Notes under the pieces: generated by a model | The model's database searches: none | What the model saw: the letters and a program-made list of their open reading frames with translations, nothing else | Told to the model about the DNA's origin: nothing | Shown: in pieces, positions 1 through 6,045 of the stretch | Layout of the letters: every line of letters begins with the position of its first letter | How positions within the stretch are numbered: position 1 is the first letter of the stretch | Assembly: GCA_944384285.1 (NCBI GenBank) | Contig: CALWSX010000033.1 | Coordinates: 1-9,681 of the forward strand | Length of the DNA: 9,681 bases | Origin: an uncultured Lachnospiraceae bacterium | GTDB taxonomy: Bacteria > Bacillota > Clostridia > Lachnospirales > Anaerotignaceae | Direction: 5' to 3' | Made by a program: the position numbers and the translations under genes

Positions 1-129
1 ATCTTTAAAAAGATTTTGTATCTTATCGGAAGGAATTGAAAGCTCATCTATTTTTATATTTCTTATTGATAAATCTTCTTCAGTTACACTAAATTTAATT
101 TGATTTTCATTTATTTTCTCAATTTTCAT
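1..129 (-). CDS. mecA: MecA-family ClpC adaptor protein, N-terminal part (cut by window edge)
   Basis: Only the first 43 codons are inside the window; the frame is open to base 1. The protein starts MKIEKINENQIKF, which matches the highly conserved opening of MecA adaptors (MEIERINE-x-x-x-KF in Bacillus). It continues with the acidic stretch VTEEDL, the normal place of the substrate-binding N-terminal domain. In the known family, MecA delivers substrates such as ComK to the ClpC-ClpP protease through this domain and binds ClpC through a C-terminal domain that is not visible here. The ATG at 127-129 is preceded by AGGAAGTG about nine bases upstream, which fixes the start. The gene is separated from the upstream carboxypeptidase by a terminator and has its own promoter, so it is probably a separate transcription unit. 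Assignment rests on 43 residues only. Whether it regulates competence, or another ClpC target, cannot be told from this sequence. Confidence 0.82.
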   Translation of the reverse strand, partial: MKIEKINENQIKFSVTEEDLSIRNIKIDELSIPSDKIQNLFKD

Positions 130-201
130 AATATAATCACTTCCTATCCATAATCTTTTTTGTATACACGTAAATTAAAAACTATCTAGTTATACAAGTA
201 T

Positions 202-230
202 AGTATAATAAATTTATTCAAATATGTAAA
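202..230 (-). promoter_or_regulatory. sigma-A-type promoter for mecA
   Basis: On the minus strand TTTACA (225-230, one mismatch to TTGACA) is followed after exactly 17 bases by TATACT (202-207, one mismatch to TATAAT). The predicted transcription start is near base 195, giving a leader of about 65 bases before the mecA ATG. The DNA upstream is A/T-rich, as is common for strong promoters in these bacteria. No other pair of boxes with this quality is apparent between the terminator and the gene. This is a prediction from consensus and spacing only. Confidence 0.7.
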
Positions 231-316
231 GATAATAATTTATACTAAGCAATATTTAACAAATTTGAAACATTTTATATGTTAAAAAGTTTTAAATTTT
301 ATTTATTAATTATTAA

Positions 317-345
317 CAAAAGACTGAAAGAAATTCAGTCTTTTG
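317..345 (-). terminator. hairpin terminator after the carboxypeptidase gene
   Basis: A perfect 12-bp stem (CAAAAGACTGAA, 317-328, pairing with TTCAGTCTTTTG, 334-345) closes a five-base loop. It begins 44 bases after the carboxypeptidase stop codon. Read on the minus strand, the 3' arm ends in UCUUUUG and is followed by UUAAUAAUU, so the U-rich tract is partly inside the stem and not very strong. On the plus strand the hairpin is also followed by T-rich DNA, so it could work in both directions, but no plus-strand gene is seen to the left. It separates the long mutS-to-carboxypeptidase unit from mecA. Confidence 0.8.
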
Positions 346-388
346 CATATTTTTCTTATTTTATTTTATTCAAAAATAAGGTATAAAA

Positions 389-1807
389 TTACCATCTTCT
401 TCCGCCCTTTAATTTATAATTATATCTATATTTATTTCTACAACGATATTTATTTATCCTTTTTATTATAAAAAGAATTATAATAATTATTATAATAAAT
501 ATAATTATATTTTTAATTGTGAGGGTGTGTTTAAAGAAAAATTGTATAGAATTAAAAATAGTACTTTTTTCTACATCTGTTGCTGTATAAACATCTGCTG
601 TAGCAATAGTTTCTCCTTCAAGAGTTATATTAAGAGTACCTATAACCTCATCTTTGCTTATTGGCGCTTTTAAAACAACTTCATCGTCTGTTTCATCTAA
701 ATTAGGCTCAATATATTCTTCTTTATAAACAACAGATTTTTTTAATTTTTCCTTATCCTGAGAATTAATATAAACAGTTATATCTTTTTTTGTTACTATT
801 TCTACTTTATCGCCATTTAGTCTGTTATGACCTGATAAATCTATTTTTTCAATAGCCTCTCCTGTTTTTTGGGCTGTAAAATTTTCAAAATTATTGAATC
901 CATATTCAAATAAATTTTTCGCATCATTCCATCTTCCAGGGTCAGGAGAATTAAAAAGTACACAAATTAAATCTGTTTGTTTTCCTTCTTTTTCTTTTCT
1001 GGCTGATGCTGCAAGACAATGTCCTGCTTCATTTGTATTTCCTGTTTTTAAACCAGTTGCATATTCATAATAGTATTCTCCATTTGATAAAAGGTAGTTA
1101 TGAGTACGCCATACATAATCATTAACTTTTGCTGTAGGGTCAACAGAACCTTCTACACCTTTTCCTTGATAAGATTTTTCGCTTGCAATCTCAGCAATAA
1201 CAGGATAAGTTAAGGCATTCTTTGCAATTAAAGCCATATCTCTTGCAGTTGTATAATGGTTATCATCATGATACCCATGAGCATTTTTAAACTGTGAATT
1301 TTCTGCTCCAAGCTCTTTTGCTTTTTTATTCATTTCTTCACAGAAAACTTCTTCAGCTTCTTCAAAAGAAATAGAATCATTATTTGTTAATTTTTTTGCT
1401 GTTGCCATTGCAACAACATTTGCAGAGTCATTTCCTGATGGAATTATAAGCCCTCTAACAAGATTTTTTACACTTATGGTCTCACCTACAGTATGACCTG
1501 CTTTACTTGAATCAAGGCTTACTTCGTTTATTTCTCTTCCTACTGTTATAAGTTCATCTTCATTAAAGTTATCAAGAAAAACCTGGGCTGTAAGAAGTTT
1601 TGTCATACTTGCAGGATACATCTTTGCTGTCGAATTTTTTTCATATAAAATTTTACCTGATTCTGCTTCCATTAAAATAGCTGCTTCTGCTGTTACGGTA
1701 AAGTTAGGCTCTTGCGCATATACAAAATTAACAGAAGAAAGAAAAACCGAAAGAAACAATACTACTGTCAGAAATAAAGAAAGTATATTTTTACTTATTT
1801 TTTTCAC
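389..1807 (-). CDS. D-alanyl-D-alanine carboxypeptidase (PBP5-type, peptidase family S11), membrane-anchored
   Basis: A 472-residue exported DD-carboxypeptidase that removes the terminal D-Ala from peptidoglycan pentapeptides and so limits cross-linking. The three active-site motifs are present: S67-M-T-K70 (nucleophile serine and lysine), S124-G-N126 and K254-T-G256. A signal peptide covers about residues 1-31 (KK, then a hydrophobic core, with likely cleavage after VYA). After the catalytic domain comes a beta-rich C-terminal domain (about 310-410). A single membrane segment at about 431-449 is made almost only of isoleucine, and a tail of about 24 residues rich in Lys, Arg and Tyr follows. 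Many family members use an amphipathic helix as anchor; here a true transmembrane helix is predicted, with the basic tail inside the cell. The start codon is GTG (1805-1807). It is chosen because a strong ribosome site stands nine bases before it and the signal peptide begins there. It is the last gene of the unit. I cannot assign a specific dac name. Confidence 0.93.
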   Translation of the reverse strand: MKKISKNILSLFLTVVLFLSVFLSSVNFVYAQEPNFTVTAEAAILMEAESGKILYEKNSTAKMYPASMTKLLTAQVFLDNFNEDELITVGREINEVSLDSSKAGHTVGETISVKNLVRGLIIPSGNDSANVVAMATAKKLTNNDSISFEEAEEVFCEEMNKKAKELGAENSQFKNAHGYHDDNHYTTARDMALIAKNALTYPVIAEIASEKSYQGKGVEGSVDPTAKVNDYVWRTHNYLLSNGEYYYEYATGLKTGNTNEAGHCLAASARKEKEGKQTDLICVLFNSPDPGRWNDAKNLFEYGFNNFENFTAQKTGEAIEKIDLSGHNRLNGDKVEIVTKKDITVYINSQDKEKLKKSVVYKEEYIEPNLDETDDEVVLKAPISKDEVIGTLNITLEGETIATADVYTATDVEKSTIFNSIQFFFKHTLTIKNIIIFIIIIIIILFIIKRINKYRCRNKYRYNYKLKGGRRW

Positions 1808-1816
1808 TAATATATT

Positions 1817-1824
1817 CCCCCCTT
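1817..1824 (-). promoter_or_regulatory. ribosome binding site of the carboxypeptidase gene, overlapping the upstream stop codon
   Basis: AAGGGGGG on the minus strand lies nine bases before the GTG start at 1805-1807. Its first two A's belong to the TAA stop (1823-1825) of the preceding ynbB-like gene. Only 15 bases separate the two genes, so ribosomes finishing the upstream gene would stop on this site, which suggests coupled translation. The six G's in a row stand out in this A/T-rich DNA. The site supports GTG as the true start. Confidence 0.75.
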
Positions 1825-3109
1825 AAAGTTTTATAAGACCTTTTTTATACATGCTTTGAAGAGCTGTAAGAGTTCCAAGTTTTGCATGCTGCCATGTAAG
1901 ACCCCCTTGCATAAAAACTGTATAAGGAGGTTTTATAGGAGCATCAGCACTAAGTTCAATAGAAGAACCTTGTACAAAGGCTCCGGCTGCCATAATTACA
2001 GGACAGTCATATCCCGGCATATCCCAAGGAACAGGTGTTACAAAGCTGTCAACAGGAGATCCTTTTTGTATTCCCTGACAATACGCAATAACATTTTCAG
2101 CTGTATTCATATTTATAGCTTGTACAATATCTGCCCTCTTTTCTCCCGAAGCTGGAATACATTTAAACCCAAGTTTTTCAAAAAGTTTTGCATTAAATTC
2201 TGCACATTTTAAACTTGCAGCAACAACTGAAGGTGCAAGGAAAAGACCTTGAAAAAGTGCCGGCATAACTCCAAGTGATGGTCCAACTTCTTTACCAAGT
2301 CCCGGCGCAGTGAGTCTGTATGCTGCATTATCCACATACTCTTCTTTTCCTACAATATATCCCCCTACAGGCGCAAGTCCACCGCCTGGGTTTTTAATAA
2401 GAGAACCTACTGCCAAATCAGCACCCACGTCTGTTGGCTCAATAATATCTACAAATTCTCCATAACAGTTATCTACCATACAAATAACATCTTTTTTTAC
2501 AGATTTTACAAAAGAAATAAGTTCTTTAATTCTGTCTACAGTTAAAGATGGTCTTGTTGAATATCCTTTGGATCTTTGAATAGTAACAAGTTTTGTTTTT
2601 TCATTTATAGCTTTTTTAATATTTTCATAATCAAAACTTCCGTCCGGAAGAAGGTCAACCTGTCTGTAAACAACTCCATATTCAGCAAGAGAACCTCTTT
2701 CCGGTCTAATACCTATTACACCCTGAAGTGTATCATAAGGTATACCTACAGGTGAAAGAAGCTCATCTCCCGGTCTTAAGTTACCTGCTAACGCAACTGT
2801 AAGCGCATGAGTACCTGAAATTATCTGAGGACGTACAAGCCCTGCTTCTGCATGAAATACATCTGCATAAACTTTTTCCAATGTATCTCTTCCTATATCA
2901 TTATATCCATATCCTGTTGTTGCAGAAAAATGTACATCACTTAATTTATTTTTCTGCATAGCAGAAATAACCTTATATTGATTATATTCTGAGTTTTTAT
3001 CAATTTGATCAAAAGTTCCTTTTATTTCTTTTTCTGTTTCCAATGCAAAATCAAGGACTTTTTTATCTATTTGAAAATCGTCCTTTAAAAAATTATATAA
3101 ACTTTCCAT
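1823..3109 (-). CDS. ynbB: methionine gamma-lyase family PLP enzyme (YnbB-type, 'aluminium resistance protein' family)
   Basis: A 428-residue pyridoxal-phosphate enzyme of fold type I, in the YnbB group usually annotated as methionine gamma-lyase family or aluminium resistance protein. Visible marks are the N-terminal region ending in FSATTGYGYND (about 61-71), the RPQIISGTHA segment (about 93-102) at the usual cofactor-phosphate region, an Asp in MVDNCYGE (D213) expected to contact the pyridine nitrogen, and the SLIKNPGGG motif whose K239 is the expected Schiff-base lysine. Length is normal for the family and no key residue looks lost. The real substrate is not established by sequence; C-S lyase activity on sulfur amino acids is a family-based guess. 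ATG at 3107-3109 is preceded by AAGGAG (3118-3123) with eight bases spacing. The gene begins one base after the miaA TGA, so the two are surely co-transcribed. In Bacillus, hfq and hflX lie near this place; here neither is present between miaA and this gene. Confidence 0.9.
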   Translation of the reverse strand: MESLYNFLKDDFQIDKKVLDFALETEKEIKGTFDQIDKNSEYNQYKVISAMQKNKLSDVHFSATTGYGYNDIGRDTLEKVYADVFHAEAGLVRPQIISGTHALTVALAGNLRPGDELLSPVGIPYDTLQGVIGIRPERGSLAEYGVVYRQVDLLPDGSFDYENIKKAINEKTKLVTIQRSKGYSTRPSLTVDRIKELISFVKSVKKDVICMVDNCYGEFVDIIEPTDVGADLAVGSLIKNPGGGLAPVGGYIVGKEEYVDNAAYRLTAPGLGKEVGPSLGVMPALFQGLFLAPSVVAASLKCAEFNAKLFEKLGFKCIPASGEKRADIVQAINMNTAENVIAYCQGIQKGSPVDSFVTPVPWDMPGYDCPVIMAAGAFVQGSSIELSADAPIKPPYTVFMQGGLTWQHAKLGTLTALQSMYKKGLIKL

Positions 3110-3110
3110 T

Positions 3111-4046
3111 TCATAAACTCCTTATTTTTATTTCATCTGTCATTATTTTCAAAGTCTCATCAAGTGTATTTTTGTCTACATCAATCCAAATGGCATCTGT
3201 TTGCCTTCTGAACCATGTAAGCTGTCTTTTTGCAAAATGTCGTGTTTCTGTTTTTATATTTGTAACTGCGTCTTCATAGCTCTTTTCGCCTTCTAAATAC
3301 TGTATTAAATCCTTATATCCCAAGGCCTTAAGAGCAGTAAGAGAAATAGGAAATCCCATTTCTAAAAGTTTTTTTACTTCCAAAAGCCAGCCATCTTCAA
3401 GCATTTTGTCTACTCTTTTATTTATTCTGTCATACAAAAGTTCTCTGTCCATATTTAATACAAAAAAAGATAAATCATACGGTGTTTCTCTTAATTTTTC
3501 AAACTCATTATGTTCTGATATTCTTTTTCCTGTATTTTTATAAAATTCTATTGCTCTTATAACTCTTTTAACATTATTTTCATGTATCTTTTCTGCAGAA
3601 ACAGGGTCAATCTCCCTTAAATAATTGTGCAAAAAAGTAACCCCTTTTTCTTTAGCCGTTTTTTCAAGCTCGACTCTTAAAGATTTATCCTCATCTTCTT
3701 CTGCAAAATCATTATCATATATAAGGGCATTAATATAAAAGCCTGTACCACCTACTATAATAGGGATTTTACCTTTAGAAAGAATTTCATCTATATATTT
3801 TTTTGCAAGCTTTTGGAAAACAGCAACATTAAACTCCTCACTAGGTAAAAGTTCGTCTATCATATAGTGTTTTATACCGCACATTTCTTCTTCTGTAATT
3901 TTAGCGGTACCTATATCCATATATTTATAAATCTGCATAGAATCGGCAGAAATTATTTCTCCATTAATTTTTTTTGCAAGTTCTATAGAGGTTTTAGTTT
4001 TACCACAAGCTGTAGGACCTGCAATTATTACAAGTGGTTTTTTCAT
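3111..4046 (-). CDS. miaA: tRNA dimethylallyltransferase MiaA
   Basis: A 311-residue enzyme that transfers a dimethylallyl group to N6 of A37 in tRNAs reading codons that begin with U, the first step towards ms2i6A. The P-loop GPTACGKT is at residues 10-17. DSMQIY (35-40) holds the catalytic Asp35 and A37-contact residues, and MDIGTAK follows at about 43-49. GGTGFY is at 99-104, and a central VIRAIE (162-167) precedes the swinging domain. The C-terminal signature RHFAKRQLTWFRR (269-281) is complete. Length and motif order are typical, so the protein should be active. ATG at 4044-4046 has AAAGGA about nine bases upstream. It follows mutL after 25 bases and ends one base before the ynbB-like gene, whose ribosome site lies inside its last codons. 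Its partner enzyme MiaB, which methylthiolates the product, is encoded at the right end of the same window. Confidence 0.97.
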   Translation of the reverse strand: MKKPLVIIAGPTACGKTKTSIELAKKINGEIISADSMQIYKYMDIGTAKITEEEMCGIKHYMIDELLPSEEFNVAVFQKLAKKYIDEILSKGKIPIIVGGTGFYINALIYDNDFAEEDEDKSLRVELEKTAKEKGVTFLHNYLREIDPVSAEKIHENNVKRVIRAIEFYKNTGKRISEHNEFEKLRETPYDLSFFVLNMDRELLYDRINKRVDKMLEDGWLLEVKKLLEMGFPISLTALKALGYKDLIQYLEGEKSYEDAVTNIKTETRHFAKRQLTWFRRQTDAIWIDVDKNTLDETLKIMTDEIKIRSL

Positions 4047-4071
4047 AAATTATTATCCTTTAAAATTTTTA

Positions 4072-6012
4072 TTAAACTATTCGTTTAAACATTTTTTCTA
4101 TTTCATATTTTGTAATTTCTATTATTGTTGGGCGTCCATGCGGACAATTAAAAGGATTTTCTAGTTTTAAAAGTTCGTCTATAAGATTTTTAGCTTCTGA
4201 AAAACTTAATTTATCATTTCCTTTAACAGCCGCTTTACATGCAGATGTAGCTATAAATTCTTCTTTTGTTTGTGCTATATTTTCGTATTTATTTTCGTTT
4301 AGACTATCTAAAATAGACACAAAACTATCTACCGCAGAACCTTTTTCAAAAATATAAGGAACAGATTTTAATGCATAAGAGTTATCAAAAAATTTCTCAA
4401 ACTCATATCCAAACTTATAAAATAAATCCAAGTTTGTTTCAAGTAAAGTTGTTTCTGCATCTGTAAGTTTTATTACAAACGGCTCTAAAAGTCTTTGGGA
4501 AGCAATTTTTTGTTCTTTAAAATCCTTCATAAACTTTTCATACAACACTCTTTCATGTGCTGCATGCTGATCTATTATATACATACTGTTTGATTTTTCT
4601 ATTATCCAATATGTATTAAAAACTTGTCCAACAATTTTAACATCTGTAAAACATGCTTTCTTTTCTTCTTTTTTTAATGCTGGAAAAATATCTAATTTGT
4701 TGTCATCATTTTTTTCATAAGTTGATTTTTCTTCATTAACAGAAGAAGTTTTATCCAAAGCTTTTTTATTATTTTTTCTAGGGATATTTGTTATTATCTC
4801 ATCATTATACTCGTCAAAAATTTCAGCTATTAAAGAAGTATCGTTATTTTCTTCTTTAATTGATGATTTATTAGATTCTTTAATATTGTTGCCCATTTCT
4901 TTTTGAACATTTATTTCTTCCAAAAAAACATCTTCAAAAATATCCTCATCAAATATTGAGTTTTGAGAAATATTTTTATACTCATTATTTTGTTTTTTAG
5001 GTTTATTAAGTTCAACTTTTAAAGGTTCCAAGTTGTTTTGCAATGTAGAATAAACAGCATTATATATAAAATCATATATAAAATTTTCATTGGAAAATCT
5101 TACTTCAAGTTTTGTAGGATGAACATTAACATCAACTTCTTTTGGACTTATGGAAAGGTTCAAAATATAAAAAGGGAACTTTCCTACCATAAGCCTGTTT
5201 TTATAAGCACTTTCACAAGCAGATGAAACTGTATCATTTTTTATAAATCTTCCGTTTAAAAATATAAGTTCATAAGTACGGTTTGCCCTTGCGACATCTG
5301 GTGGTGCAATAAGACCTTTTAATTCATACCCATTCTTTTTAACATCTAAAGGTATCATTTTTTTTGCAATTTCTTTTCCATATATATGCATAACAGCTGC
5401 TCTTAAATCATTATTTCCGCTTGTTTGGAGCATAAGAGAACCGTTATTTACATATTTAAATGAAACGCTTGGATTACTTAAAGAAATTTTATTTACAACA
5501 TCTGATATATAACCGCTTTCTGTAGCAGGTTTTTTCAAAAATTTTCTTCTTACAGGCACATTATAAAATATATCTCTTACAGTTATGTTTGTACCCTCAC
5601 TGCATGAAATATCCTCAAACTTTGTAATTTTTCCGCCTTCAAGCTCAATTAAAGTTCCTGTTTTTTCTTCGTAAGTTTTTGTTATCATAGTAACTTTTGC
5701 TACAGATGCAATGCTTGCAAGAGCTTCGCCTCTGAAACCAAGAGAATAAATCTCTGATAAATCCTCTATTTTTTCTATTTTTTCTGTAGCATGACGAATA
5801 AATGCAGTTTTAACTTCTTCTTTTTTTATGCCTTTTCCATTGTCTGATATCCTTATTTCTGCTATGCCTCCGTCTTTAATTTCTACTGTAACGGCTGTTG
5901 CACCAGCATCAATAGAATTTTCTATAAGTTCTTTAACAACAGATGACGGTCTTTCAACAACTTCTCCGGCTGCTATTTTATTTATTGTTAATTCATCAAG
6001 TATTTTTATCAT
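4072..6012 (-). CDS. mutL: DNA mismatch repair protein MutL (endonuclease type)
   Basis: A 646-residue mismatch-repair ATPase. The N-terminal GHKL domain shows E28 (general base) and N32 in KELIENSIDAG, DNGKG (57-61), GFRGEAL (92-98) and the DVNVHPTKLEVRF segment (294-306). Residues about 335-450 form an Asn/Lys/Glu-rich, low-complexity linker. The C-terminal domain has DQHAAHERVLYE (481-492), the DQHA(x)2E(x)4E endonuclease motif, together with ACKAAVKGN (591-599) and CPHGRPT (623-629). These are the metal-binding motifs of MutL proteins that nick DNA themselves, as in Bacillus, so no MutH is needed. QRLLEP (506-511) fits the sliding-clamp-binding motif QxxLxP known from Bacillus MutL. ATG at 6010-6012 has AGGTGAT close upstream. 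The gene lies 33 bases after mutS and 25 before miaA, in the usual order. It appears complete and functional. Confidence 0.98.
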   Translation of the reverse strand: MIKILDELTINKIAAGEVVERPSSVVKELIENSIDAGATAVTVEIKDGGIAEIRISDNGKGIKKEEVKTAFIRHATEKIEKIEDLSEIYSLGFRGEALASIASVAKVTMITKTYEEKTGTLIELEGGKITKFEDISCSEGTNITVRDIFYNVPVRRKFLKKPATESGYISDVVNKISLSNPSVSFKYVNNGSLMLQTSGNNDLRAAVMHIYGKEIAKKMIPLDVKKNGYELKGLIAPPDVARANRTYELIFLNGRFIKNDTVSSACESAYKNRLMVGKFPFYILNLSISPKEVDVNVHPTKLEVRFSNENFIYDFIYNAVYSTLQNNLEPLKVELNKPKKQNNEYKNISQNSIFDEDIFEDVFLEEINVQKEMGNNIKESNKSSIKEENNDTSLIAEIFDEYNDEIITNIPRKNNKKALDKTSSVNEEKSTYEKNDDNKLDIFPALKKEEKKACFTDVKIVGQVFNTYWIIEKSNSMYIIDQHAAHERVLYEKFMKDFKEQKIASQRLLEPFVIKLTDAETTLLETNLDLFYKFGYEFEKFFDNSYALKSVPYIFEKGSAVDSFVSILDSLNENKYENIAQTKEEFIATSACKAAVKGNDKLSFSEAKNLIDELLKLENPFNCPHGRPTIIEITKYEIEKMFKRIV

Positions 6013-6045
6013 TTTATCACCTGTCTTTTAGTAAACACACTTTTG

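Noticed and set aside
130..316. Riboswitch or small protein gene between the terminator and mecA
   Set aside because: The stretch is A/T-rich, with only a promoter and short palindromes. I recognised no conserved aptamer core, and no frame with a ribosome site is present.
1817..1822. G6 run as a programmed frameshift site
   Set aside because: It lies between two genes and not inside a reading frame, so it serves best as ribosome binding site.
1856..2212. Open frame on the plus strand, 118 codons
   Set aside because: It lies fully inside the ynbB-like gene in antisense, has no ribosome site and gives a Cys/Arg/Ser-rich protein with no recognisable family. It is a shadow of the real gene.
5020..5060. 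Low-complexity middle of mutL as a sign of damage or gene fusion
   Set aside because: A long, poorly conserved linker between the ATPase and endonuclease domains is normal in MutL; the frame is intact and both domains are complete.
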